This document shows positions 11,619 through 23,002 of a DNA stretch of 64,000 nucleotides, in pieces. Within the stretch, counting starts at the first letter, position 1; each line of letters starts with the position of its first letter. The DNA comes from Sequoia sempervirens. Taxonomy: Eukaryota > Streptophyta > Pinopsida > Cupressales > Cupressaceae. The DNA lies in contig VDFB02193867.1 of assembly GCA_007258455.2 (NCBI GenBank), positions 531,889,071 to 531,953,070 of the forward strand, in the 5' to 3' direction. The translations under genes were made by a program, and so were the position numbers. The notes under the pieces were generated by a model. That model ran no database searches, had not been told where the DNA came from, and saw nothing but the letters and a program-made list of their open reading frames with translations.

Positions 11619-12296
11619 TGTTGATGTTCATAGCATTTTCGGTTGTATTCTTCCAACAATCCCCTTACATGATGATAAATTAAATTATAGCCAAGGGATA
11701 TTTAGTTTATAGAGATTTCAATTTTTTGAAGAGGCACGATTTTATTAATTGAAGAGGCATGATTTTAATGAAGAGATATATTTTATGAGGCTGACCTCAT
11801 GCTCCTTGTACGTGATTTACAAAGGGACATACTCCTCTTAGGCACAATTTTATATGAAGAGATATAATTCATTTGGTGGCCGAATTTTGGTGGAGGCCAA
11901 CTTGTTATGAAGGGTCACGTCCTCTCCACTACACATTTTATATATACTTGATGTTCTCTCATTGTTGATCATTGATTATTCATTAGTTATTCATCAATAT
12001 TCTGAGGTGCGAATAAGCGGAAGGAGTAGAGCAGTTCAATTCATTATAAAAGGCCGAGATCATCATCTTAGAGCATTATCATATTACTGTGTGAGTATTA
12101 GATTGTGGTGCTTTCTCTTGGCCTTGATATCGACCTCTATTGTAAAAGAGACTCACTTTGTGTTTCAATATATAAGGGATATATTGTTGCTGGGTTTTTC
12201 TCCCTCAAGTGGAGGGTTTTCCAAGGGTATCCATTGTGTTTTGTGTTTGATTTTGAATTAATTTTTTGTGCATTACATCTGATCATAAAACTAACA
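11619..12296 (+). repeat. copia 3' LTR
   Basis: Starts TGTTGATGTTCATAGC after the purine tract and ends ATAAAACTAACA. Stretches that look open (11962-12261, 12105-12506) are LTR sequence, not genes. Confidence 0.88.
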
Positions 12297-12490
12297 AACC
12301 CTACCCCTACCCCTAACCCTAATCCCAACCCAAACCATAACGCAAATCTAAAAACAACCCCTAATCTTATCCACAATTCAAATATTTATCTTTCATTAAT
12401 CACTTGCTTTAACCATAATCATAACCCTACATATAATCCTATGCTTACCCCTAACCCTAACCCTAACACTAGCCCTAAACCTAAAAATAA
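12297..12490 (-). repeat. CCCTAA-type telomere-like array, right part
   Basis: ACCCTACCCCTACCCCTAACCC and variants continue the array cut at 6435. It fades into AT-rich sequence at about 12490. Confidence 0.7.
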
Positions 12491-13244
12491 AATAATTAAA
12501 AAATAATATAATATTTACTTTATAATAGTTATAAGATAATATTAACAATAATATAATAGTAATATTATATATTAATAATAACATATGAATAATCAAATAT
12601 TACCAACATTAATAATAATGTAATTAAATTGAAAATATAATAAAATTTTAGTAATTATAACAATATAATGCGTATATTAATAAAATAATAATATAATACT
12701 AATATTAATAATATGATATTATCATTTAATAATATTTTAATATAATATTATTGATTGTGTAGTGCTGCCACTGAAACTAGTACATATATACCTTATATAT
12801 AATCTATATAATATACACTGAGATATATCATTTTTGAGGCATATTTTTTAAAATTTGAAAAAGAATATATAAAAAAGCACAAAAAATATGCCTCAAAATT
12901 TATATATATCAGTGTATATTATATAGATTAAATATAAGGTATATATGTTAGTAATAAAATCTTCATTTAATAATTCTGATTTGAAACATTAAAAATTCAA
13001 TAATATACTTAGGATGCAAACTATTATAAAAATTTAATAATAAAATACTGAAAGAGACCATATCAAAACATTCATGAATTGATTTTCTTGAATGGATACA
13101 TTTAAGATGCATATGCTAGTGTAACGTAGGAAAATAAGCAAGTTAAGCAGTACAATGCATAAACTCAAACTAAACCTACACTAACAACAAAGAAAAATGG
13201 AATATAAAAAACATAAATACAAGAATGATCTCACTAAACATCTA
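12491..13244. other. AT-rich non-coding stretch
   Basis: Mostly AATAATATA-like low-complexity DNA. The only structure seen is the foldback at 12782-12948. Confidence 0.6.
12782..12948. repeat. foldback (inverted repeat, MITE-like)
   Basis: Arms of about 67 bp at 12782-12848 and 12882-12948 are near-perfect reverse complements, sharing GGTATATATGT at the outside and AAATATGCCTCAAAA near the loop. The loop is about 30 bp. A clear target duplication was not found. Confidence 0.7.
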
Positions 13245-13372
13245 TGTAATTCTATGAATAACCTTGATTGCACTTCTCCATTTTTCTATTATATGATAAT
13301 TTCCCTCAGATTTCTCTTAAGTGTGCAAGCATAGCCTCATGATAGTGTTATTAGCAAAACATCAAAGATTCT
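13245..13372. repeat. dispersed repeat, inverted copy of 4133-4265
   Basis: The reverse complement matches 4133-4265 at about 80 percent by eye. It sits just upstream of the plus-strand PMD pseudogene, as its partner sits upstream of the minus-strand one. Confidence 0.65.
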
Positions 13373-13499
13373 AAAGTTGATTGCTTTGTATTTCTGACAC
13401 AAGGTATTCATTATACATTTGCAAGTTATTTTGGATCCAATATACACCTAAGAGTCAAGGCCGACTACCTATGAGTTGTGACACTAGTTACACAGTGTA

Positions 13500-14275
13500 G
13501 AGAGACGGTTGATATGGAACCTTGGATTACATCATTTGATGTTTATGCCCACTATTCGGGAAAATCGAGGGATGCTCACTGCACTTTGTGAGCAACGGCA
13601 TTCTGAGACATCGTCTTTCCATTTTCCTATAAGAGAGGCAACTATTACCTTATAGGATGTCTATAGGATTCTCCGATTGCCAATTAGGGGCAAGAGAGTC
13701 CTCTATGATACCTAGAGGGGTTATAGTGAGTAGGCCTATTTTTATGTGTATGATGATATTAGACAACTAGGTATAGAGCATTATGAGATCAGATGGCATG
13801 TCCTTGTTGATAGATATGAGCGGATTGATTTTTTGTGCACTTTGATTGTTGGGATTATTTTACCGAACCATTGAGGGCACAAGTTTCCTATTGTGTGGGG
13901 GGAGATGTTGGTAGGGATGTTAGAAATTCAGGTTGTATATGCATGCAACCCCTTTTTACTTGTGATGTTATATTTTCACTTGCATGATATAACTTATATG
14001 GAGGCATAGTCTATGAGCTATGGTACCACTCTTCTGATGATTTGGGCATGGGAGAACATTGTTGTTTTCCACCCACCAGTCATATTTGAGTTACAAGATA
14101 GATCACCTTATGTTTTTTCATATGCCGAGACCGTCAATCAGACTCATGTTGGAGACATAGGGTATTGGAGGCATGCTATTGATACCCTCGTGCAGTTTAT
14201 CTGGAGGCCATATATGGATTGTGCACAATGGCAGGACGAGCATCGACACTTTCCTTTTTGTCGACGGATGTGATA
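13500..14275 (+). pseudogene. plant mobile domain (PMD) protein, decayed
   Basis: One reading frame runs from about 13521 to 14272 and spells much of a plant mobile domain: PTIRENRGMLTALCEQ, SSFHFPIREATITL, then VYRILRLPIRGKRV, WGEMLVGMLE, LMIWAWENIVVFHP, SPYVFSYAETVNQ and YWRRxxD-like GYWRHAIDTLVQFIWRPYMD. The order and the WAWE, YW and IWRPY blocks are typical of PF10536. At least five in-frame stops break it, almost all TAG; the first (13653-13655) replaces the glutamine of the conserved TLQDV. Length and frame are otherwise preserved, so decay was mainly by point mutation. Confidence 0.72.
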
Positions 14276-14344
14276 TCTGATTGGGAGGACGTGTCTAGAG
14301 TTCACATTATTGAGAGACACCTACCAGAAAAAGTCTCCAGATAG

Positions 14345-16053
14345 TGTAATGCCCCACCACGTGACCCTAGGGGACAACAGAAACACAATGAAAGTGTAAC
14401 AATTTTTTTTTAAAATTTTAATAATAACAAGTAAAGTGAACTACACTTAACACATACATCCTCTAAGGTACGTGACAATGCTTACTTTTGAATCCCATAA
14501 TATACAAAAGTAAACTAATCCATAGCATATAAATAATACTCATGAAATAAATAACATACATCCAAAGCATTAAACTAATCTCATTAGATGCAAAGTACAT
14601 TAAAGAATCATCAATAGATTGCATTCATTCCATAAAACAGTTACAAGACTCATTTCCAACATGAGGAAGATCATACAATAATGTTACAATAACAATGATA
14701 CAAGAATCCTCCTCGAGTACAAATGAGGAGTAGTACATATACATAAGTATCCAACCAAACCAATAGTATACAAGAGATGGTACAAGTAACTGGAACATGC
14801 GAGCTCTCCAATCTGGAAGATCCCGCTATCACGAACATGTAGTGGAATCCCAATGGTGTAAGGTGCATGTTCCACCCAACCAAGTGGTACCCGAAGGGCC
14901 ATCCCCCATGCTAGGAGATAGTAAAAGGGATTCCTAGGAAAATCCAACAACCTCTAGACACAAGCAACACACAATACTATACCATGCAAGAACAATACAT
15001 ACTTAAAGGTTACATTGCTTCCAAAGTAAAATAATCAAGTATATCAACTGCACAATACATACTATTGTCATAGGAGGAGTGTCATCACAAAACTGCATGG
15101 GTACCCTTGCAGATCTTCCTAGGCATTGACCCCCATCTTGGGTTACCCTAGTAGGATCTCACAATCCCCGACCCCACATGCAAACCAATGCAGAATCAAT
15201 ATCTTTCAAAGAGACAAGATAATGATCTTTCTATTCCAGACCTTCTCATCTCATCCCAATTCTAAATAAGCCCTTGAGCCCACGAGCAAGGCACAATTAA
15301 CAAGTTATATGATTTAAGCTATCCTTTCCCCTAATACAATTATTTAATTTCCATTGAATTAACTAACTCTCACATGAGTTACCCTGGCACCACTTTGTGC
15401 ACCGACCCCAAGTGAGATCCACTCCCCTACTGAAAACACATGGATCTAATCCAAAACCCAAGGGTAAACAAATGCACAAAATGGATATTAAATCCCAATC
15501 CAAAATATAAGAGGCAACACATTCCGTTTGAAGTAACTGGGTGTTTAAAAAAAATAACAACCAAGTGCACTACCCAAGGGAAATCAAAGGGCTGAACCAT
15601 AAATCATAACAACCCCCTCCTAAAATTACATCTGGAAGGCTTACACATTCACAACTAACATACTTCCCAACTTACGTGAACAAAAGAAATCATAATTAAA
15701 TAAGCAATTTAGGCAAGTAATAAAAAAACTTATCGTTAGGATTTTCTTAATCCAATTCCCATTTCAAGAAAACAATAATACATTGCTCAAATTAACCTAA
15801 CTTAATGCAATATCATTTACAGACAATAAATAAATTAAATCTAATTGTTTTAAATCAATTTCCCAATTTCCTCTTTTAAAACATTTCATTTTAAAATAAC
15901 TAACTTGTGCTTTTGCATGCACCTATTATATTGATTTTAAATATATATATATATATATATTTAAATTTACAATTTTCAAACAATACTAAACATATATATT
16001 TAAATATATATATATACACACACACACACATATATATATACATGTATATATAT

Positions 16054-16122
<69 letters not shown>

Positions 16123-16503
16123 GCATTTACATGCATATTATATATATGATATATTAAAAAAACAATATAAAATAAAAATCATATATATTAAAAGGGGCAG
16201 ATGAAAGTTTAATAGCCACCATTATTGGTTGGCTGTGATAGGCTGTACACACAATTAGCTTCCCATATAGGGTGCACAACCTGTGTAGGCAACGCTAGGC
16301 ACTTGCCTCCATAGCCCGGCTCCCCCTATGGGGGCGGCTTTGGGGGTAGCCCCCCAAACCCCGATACAAATATAAATTTAGGTCTATAAAATTTCTCAGA
16401 CCTGCAGTTTAAAATCACCGTACAGTTTTCAATTCCATATTTTTTAATATAATTTTTTTCCCCAAATTATTTTCTACAGGGATTAAATAACATATAAAAA
16501 TAT

Positions 16504-16534
<31 letters not shown>

Positions 16535-18201
16535 GATTCATCAACATGAACGCTTTATCCAAACAATTTATTTTCACAAAAAGCTTTCTACAGGAAGTAT
16601 TTACCAAATTTTATAGAGGTTTTCAATTTCCTAGCCAAATAAAACTAATTGGATAAACAAAACAAAACAATAATATTCTATAGGAAGATCTCTTCCCATA
16701 CAAACAATATTTTCCACAAATTTTGACAGGAAGATTTTAAATCCATTCCTACAAAGATTTTTCAAATCTTCTATTGATTTCCCTCTAGGATATCTATTGT
16801 TTTAAAAATAATTTCCTACAGAGGCTCTAAAGCTTTCACGATAATTTTCCAATTCCAAACAAATCAAAGCTTAAAACAATTTCTACAGAAGCTCTAAGCT
16901 TTCACAAGAATTTTCCAAACACAACAATCCTTCAAATTTACAAAATATATTTAAGCTTCTACACAGATAACATATTCTTCTTGTATAGACAATCTTTCCA
17001 ATTTGCATATAAATAAAAACAATTTAAAGATCCTATTTCTGAATGCTTGAGGAAATGATGTTTGAAGTAGAGCTTCACCTTTAGATTCCAATTTACCAAA
17101 GCTTCTTCCAAATTATCCACTTTTCCAGAAAGATGAAAACAAAACCAGAGCCAAAATTTCTGGAGAACTTTTTTTAATTTTCAACAACCCTTTTCTTTTT
17201 TTAAAAAAATATCTTTTCTCATTGCCATGAAGTAGCCTCTTTCTTCTTTTAGTTAATGCAATTAATCTCTCAGAGAATTAATTCCCAACTACAGTGTTTA
17301 ATTTTTCTAACACATGTCATAAATAAAATATCTTTTCAACCAAATCACAGATATTTCCTCTAAGATAATTACAAGATATTTATGCATTTAATAATTCAAT
17401 ATTCACATATTAATTTATAATTAAATTTAATCTAATTAATTTAATCACTTTATAAAATAAATTTAATCTCAAAGATTAAATCACTTTACAAAATAAATTT
17501 AATTTAATTAATTAAATGAAATATAAAGCTTCTAACAACATTAATCAAAATTAATTGAATAATCACTAAAAACCATTGTAAGCATTAATTAACATTAATT
17601 TCCCACATAACATACCTTGCAAAATAAATAGATGACAGGGAAAATGTGGACAACATAACAAAAAAACATATCGAAACAAGGATTGAGTACACACTGTGAC
17701 TAGGGTTGTGGCTCGACAAGGAAACCCCATTACTATCTCCCAATCAACTATACCATTGGGAAATGGACACACTCAAACCTGTGAATCCAGGTGGAGTTGA
17801 TGTCATGTACCTACAATCCTACAATCAAAACATATGTTGTACATATATATAAATCATGAATCAAACACACCGTGAAGAGAAAATTGTGGAATCACAGGGC
17901 ACTCACAAGTGAGTGATGCAATCTTGTTCCCTTCACCAATATAGTGTCACATCAAAACTAATGAAACTAAAAAACCAATTAACCACAGATGAGCATATAT
18001 CAATATCAACTCAAAAAATCAACTATGCTAACCATAAAGCATGTGAAAATCAATATTCATCCATAAAGTGTACCATCACATCACAATATAAAAACCATCA
18101 TCGCTCCAATGTCAACGATCAAATAACAACAACATAGTATCATGGTCTATCAAAGTAAAAGCACTATCTAAAAAATATAAGCAAATCAGAGGGGTGCTAC
18201 A
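14345..18201 (-). repeat. gypsy 3' LTR, 3.86 kb
   Basis: The plus strand reads TGTAATGCCCCACC at the left end and GGGGTGCTACA at the right end, so the termini form an imperfect inverted repeat. The left 1.7 kb aligns with 23003-24690. It contains an (AT/CA)n microsatellite block at about 15940-16150, a GC-rich palindromic patch at 16300-16365 and a (CA)(TA) block at 16500-16535. Open stretches inside (for example 14671-14950 minus, 17913-18137 plus) are LTR sequence. Confidence 0.82.
16296..16365. repeat. GC-rich palindromic patch inside the LTR
   Basis: In otherwise AT-rich LTR sequence, CCCCCTATGGGGG and TGGGGGTAGCCCCCCA lie side by side, followed by AAACCCCG. Both can form hairpins and the G runs could form a quadruplex on either strand. 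Repeated in the second copy at about 36143-36212. Confidence 0.65.
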
Positions 18202-18214
18202 TCCTCCCCCCCTA
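18202..18214 (-). promoter_or_regulatory. gypsy polypurine tract
   Basis: The minus strand reads TAGGGGGGGAGGA immediately before the 3' LTR start. This is the expected plus-strand primer site and fixes the LTR boundary at 18201. Confidence 0.75.
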
Positions 18215-18223
18215 GGATTAGGC

Positions 18224-21200
18224 TTATTCCTGGAAGCCAACAAACAAATAGGGATAGAGCTCCCTCATCCTAGTCGCATCCTCCCAGGTAGCTGAAGTAT
18301 CATCTCTAGGATCCCATTGGACCCTAACCTGCTTAATATCTCGACCCTAGAGGGAAAGTCTCTTATACTGCGTGATGGCCACAGGCTCCAAAGCCAGCTG
18401 CCTATCCTCTACCTGTAAGACATTGCAATCAAGGATATGAGATATATCAGGGTGATAAGGCTTGAGTATTGAAACATGAAATATGTTGTGTATGCGCGAG
18501 AGATTGGGCGACAAAGAAAGATGGTACACTACGGGCCCAATCTTCTCAAGAATCTTGAATGACCTGACAAAATGAGGTGTGAGATTAGATCCCTTTCCAT
18601 ATCAGATTGGAATCTTTCGCAGATGCACTCGCAAAAAGACTCGGTCACCTACTACAAATTGACGGTCCACTTGATGCACATCTGCATACTTTTTCTGCCT
18701 ATCTTGTGCAACTACCAAATGTTCCCTAATACAGATCACCTACTGCTCCATATCCTGAAGCATCTCTGGATCCAGTAGAACTCTATCATCTAACTGATCC
18801 CAACTCAAAGGAGTCTAATATGGTCATCCATACAATTCCTGGAAAGGAGGCATACCAATCGAACTCTAATAACTGTTATTATAAGAAAAATCCACTAAAT
18901 GGAGATAGTCCTCCCATTGTGTCTGTTGGTCCATCACATACATGCGTAACATATCCTCAAGGATCTGGTTGACCCTCTCAGTCTGCCCATCTTTCTCAGG
19001 GTGATACGTTGAACTAAAGTTCAACTGCGTCCCCATGGCATGCTGCAATGACGTCCAAAGAGCTGAGGTAAACACAAGATCCCTGTTAGAAATGATCTGA
19101 TGAGGAATACTATGCACCATAACTATATCTCCCATGAACACTCTAGCAATGGGTAGAGCATTATAGGATGAATGAATAGGCGAGAAGTGTTCTACCTTAA
19201 TCAACCTATCCATTGTCACCATAATGGCATCATGCCATCGTGAAGAATTGGGTAACCCAACAATGAAATCCAATGAGATTATTTCCCATTTCCACTCTGG
19301 GACAAATGTGGCTACAAAAGTCATGCCGGATGTTGATGTTCAACCTTCACTCACTAACACTCCAAAAACCTCAACATAAAGTCAGCGATATCTCTCTTCA
19401 TACCTTCCTAGAAGTATAGCTGTTGCAAATTGGCATGCATATTCTTCACTCCTAGATTAGTTGAATAGGGCACTTGATGTGCCTCTGTCATAACCAAGGT
19501 ACAAAGATCTCTAGAAGATGGAACATAAATGCATCCCATGTGTCTCAACAAACCATCTGACTCCAGAGAATAACCTAATAATTTTCCCTCAAGAGTCTTG
19601 CTTGTCTCTATCTGTGATCTCACCTCCTGATACCACCTATCTGCAAGAAGTGTAGAAAGAATCTGACTCGTCAAATCCACACCAAGAGACAACTTTGACA
19701 ACTCATGTCTCCGTCTATTGAGAGCATCAACAACTATGTTCTCCTTCCCATGGGAAAACTTCACCTTGAAGTCATACTCACAAAGGAATTCCATCCATCG
19801 CCTCTACCTGACATTTAGATTAGGTTGCATGAAGATGTACTATAAGCTCTGATAGTCACTATGCAACTCAAATATGTGCCCCAAAAGTAAATTCCTCCAT
19901 CTTGTCAAAATGTGTACTACCACTGCCAACTCAAGATTGTGAGTGGGGTAATTCAACTCATTATCCTTGAGTTTGCGTGACTCATGCACAATAACATGAC
20001 CATCCAGCATAAAAAATGCTCCTAATACCTCTAAAGATGCATCTGTATAGGCAACAAAATCTCCAGTAGGATCAGGTATTGCAAAAATTGGTGCACTAGC
20101 CAACCTCTCCTTCAAAGTCTGAAATGTTGCCTCACACTACTCTAAGCAGACAAATTTCTTCCCTTTTCTCTGAAGAAAAGTGATAGGATGTCCTATCTTA
20201 GAGAAACCTTGAACAAAGTGTCTATAATAACTTGCTAATCCCATGAAATTGCATATCTTTGCCACATTAGTGGGCACATGCCAATCAATGATCTCTTGGA
20301 TCTTCATAGGATCCACTACAATACCCTCTCCTGATATCACATGGCCAAGGCACTTAACCTCAGTCTTAAAGAACTCACATTTGGATAGGTTAGTGTACAA
20401 CTGATTATCTCTCAAACACTGCAAAACCTACCTCAGATGCTCCTCATGCTCCTCTACTATCCTGGAATAGATCAATATATCATCAAGGAATACTAATACA
20501 AATCTATCCAAATAAGTGTGAAATACTCCGTTCATCAAGCTCATGAACAAAGATGGCACATTCATCAACCTGAATGGTACCACTGTAAACTTGTAGTGAC
20601 CATAATGTGTGTGAAATCCCATCTTATGAAAGTCAAAATCAAAAATACGTAGTTGATGATACCCTAACTTAAGATCGATTTTTGAAAAGACTGTAGCACC
20701 CTTGATCTGATCAAACAGATCATCAATCCTAGGTAAGGGATATCGGTTCTTGATTGTCACTTTATTCAATTGATAGTAGTCTATGCACAAATAGAGAGAA
20801 CCATCCTTCTTCTTCACAAATATTACTGGTGCTCCCCAAGATGAAACACTAGGGTGGATGAAACCATTCGCTAGCAACTCCTCCAATCGCAAGCGAAGCT
20901 TCTTAAGCCCTTGTGTAGTCATATGGTACAAAGCTCGTGAAATAGGCTCAAAACTAGGTATGAGATCAATCTTGAAATCAATGTCATGTTGAGGTGGCAT
21001 CCTTGGAACCTCATTAGGAAATACATCTGCATACTCTTGAAGTATGGGGTGGCTATCAAGAGGAACCTTCTCCTCATTATCACCCAACTCCAAGTCATCT
21101 ACTATCATTGCAAACAACTAACATACCTGACGTACAAATCTCCTTAGCTGCATAGCCAAGATCATCCTCAACAATATGGGTCTCTGAAATCCCACTATCT

Positions 21201-21660
21201 CAACCTCTCTACTAGATAAATCTATGCATCAAATCGACTTGTGTCAAAAATCAATAACGACCCTTTGAGCCTCAAGCCAATCCATCCCTAAGATGATGTC
21301 ATACGACCCCAACAATATAATGTGGAGGTCTATCATATTGTGAAAGGATCCAATCTCCAATCTCCAATCTACAATCAGGTACTAGGGAATGTGCTGCAAC
21401 TTTAGCACCAGAGGCCAATTTGATCCGCCACTTAACATCTTGCTTTACTGCCCTCAGTCTACAATGCACCATGATAGATGATGAAATAAGAGAATTTGAT
21501 GCTCCTGAATCAAATAAAATGGTAACCTTGTTACCATGTAACATAGTAGAAGGATCTACCATTGTGCCTTGGTGATCAGCCTGGCGGTTGTCAACCACAA
21601 CAAATACTCGATGACCTCTACCTGCATCTCCAATAGTCAACTCTGACGCTGCTAGTCTCT
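18224..21660 (-). pseudogene. gypsy pol: protease, RT, RNase H, integrase, chromodomain-like tail; broken
   Basis: Protease: ILFDSGASNSLISS in 21640-21299. RT (21117-20428): [53 protein letters not shown] and the catalytic [12 protein letters not shown] thumb and connection (20424-20137): KCEFFKTEVKCLGHVIS. RNase H (20115-19840): FVAYTDASLEVLGA. Integrase: a degraded zinc-binding part (19794-19408), core in 19324-18866 (SLDFIVGLPNSSRWHDAIMV, then STYHPEKDGQTERVNQ), and a C-terminal block with GPVAYxLxLP-like sequence. The end (18340-18225) reads QVRVQWDPRDDTSATWED then MRELYPYLF, as in chromodomain-bearing gypsy elements. The order integrase-after-RNase H fixes the superfamily. A stop or frameshift lies between almost every listed segment, for example a frame change near 19330-19400. 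Confidence 0.88.
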
Positions 21661-22876
21661 AAGTATAACCTGATGTGCCCTTATTGGGACATTATCGTGC
21701 TATGTGACCTTGTTGGCCACAAGCAAAACACATTGTACCTCTACTGAACCCTCTACCTCTAGGAGGCACACTCGACTGCTGAACGCTACCCCTATTATAG
21801 GTAGACTAGGTACTTTGTGTTGGCTGCTCAAAGTTGGAGTGTTTGTTTCGCCTCCAGTTCCTGTCACCCCCTGAATGATACCTGTCTCCCTGTCTCTATT
21901 GGAAATTATTTTGTTTCCCATGTGAATTTTGATGTTGACCACTCTGTGCAGGCACCTACTGTGCCCTAGGTGGTCCAGCTCCCTAAGCCTGGCCACTATG
22001 TGAACTAGGTCCTACAGTTGAAGCACTGCCTATTTGCACTCCAACATGGCTACCCAACGCCATCGCCAATTTCTCCTCCACTAGTCTAGCTTTCTCCACT
22101 GCTGTCTCCATGGTCTTAGGTTTGAAAACCTAAACACCACCATTGATCCGAGCATTTAAGCCCCTAATGAAGTGTTGAAAAAGCACTCCCTCATCATCAC
22201 TAATGTGAGAAAACTGCTTGAGCTTGTAAAATCAATGCTCATACTATTCCACCGACATGGCCATCTATCGCAGAGCATGAGACTCTTCTCCATGATGTTG
22301 TCTCCAATATTTAGAAAGGAATTTGGTTCTAAATCTCTCTATGAGCATATCCCAAGACACAAAATTAATGTCAATACAGAGCTTATACTCCTGCAATCTC
22401 CACCAGGCAGATGCAAAGTCTTGCAAGTGCATGATCACACGCCTGGCCTTGGTGTTGCTACCATAAGGGAGCATAAAAAAACACCAGTTTAGGTCTATCA
22501 ACCATGTCTCAGCCTCTAAATCACTACCAGAACCATTGAATGTGGGCAGATGAGCTCTAAGTAAGTCTCTCATGTGAGCGGCTATGTCTGCCTTTGGCTA
22601 TTCTGGTACCTCTCTCTCACCAATATTAATCTGATCTCTGTCTTGCCTTGGCCCAAGGTGAGCAAGAGTCTTCTCTAAAAAATGACAGAATTGAGCGCCC
22701 TCGATCCCTGGTGGATCCTGATTCTGATCACCACCTCCTAGAGCACTTTGGGAAGCTTGATGTTCCTCACGATATGAGTCATGGGAAACATGGGAAGGTG
22801 AATTTTGTTGAATACCTCCGCGACCACCTCCTTGGCCACAACCACGACCTCTACCGCGACCTCGCCTAGGTGGCAT
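21661..22876 (-). pseudogene. gypsy gag, broken
   Basis: The start is the ATG at 22876-22874 (MPPRRGRGRGRG...), the usual basic RG-rich gag N-terminus; an upstream in-frame ATG at 22918 is less likely. 22573-22265 carries the Retrotrans_gag core (LPTFNGSGSDLEAETWLIDL, DFASAWWRLQEY, LIERFRTKFLSKYWR). A Q/G/P-rich linker follows, then a zinc knuckle CFACGQQGHIAR near 21730-21700 whose last residue before CP is now a stop. Several further stops (near 22597, 22262 and 22130) break the frame. Confidence 0.85.
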
Positions 22877-22986
22877 GACCCTACATAGACACAACAAGGT
22901 ATGAGACAAGGTACACAAACTTAAATCCTACACAACTAACAACTTAATGGGTTCAACATTATCCCAGAGCACCCAGTGTTTAAACT

Positions 22987-23002
22987 TGGCTCTGATACCA
23001 CG
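22987..23002 (-). promoter_or_regulatory. gypsy primer-binding site (tRNA-iMet type)
   Basis: The minus strand reads CGTGGTATCAGAGCCA right after the 5' LTR end. It contains TGGTATCAGAGC, complementary to the initiator tRNA-Met 3' end, two bases from the LTR. Confidence 0.82.

Larger units (their letters stand above)
6436..12296 (+). mobile_element. full-length dead Ty1/copia LTR retrotransposon
   Basis: A 5.86 kb element with two LTRs of about 678 bp (6436-7113 and 11619-12296), a primer-binding site matching the 3' end of initiator tRNA-Met right after the 5' LTR, and a purine tract before the 3' LTR. The interior has the copia order gag, protease, integrase, RT, RNase H. Every domain is broken by stops or frameshifts. 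The LTRs differ at roughly 60 positions by eye (about 9 percent), so it is old. Both flanks are CCCTAA-like; AACCCT occurs on each side, two bases away from the left end, so the target duplication is only tentative. Confidence 0.9.

Noticed and set aside
12105..12506. A 133-codon open frame on the plus strand
   Set aside because: It spans the copia 3' LTR and runs into the CCCTAA array (a Pro/Asn repeat); no protein family and the same in the second copy.
15900..16149. Open frames coding runs of Tyr-Ile
   Set aside because: They are translations of the (AT)n/(CA)n microsatellite in the gypsy LTR; the same holds for the copies at 35722-36004 and the His-Thr/Cys-Val runs at 24555-24771 and 44399-44615.
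16500..16535. A CRISPR-like or regularly spaced repeat array
   Set aside because: Only simple dinucleotide microsatellites are present; there are no spacers, and the genome is a plant's.
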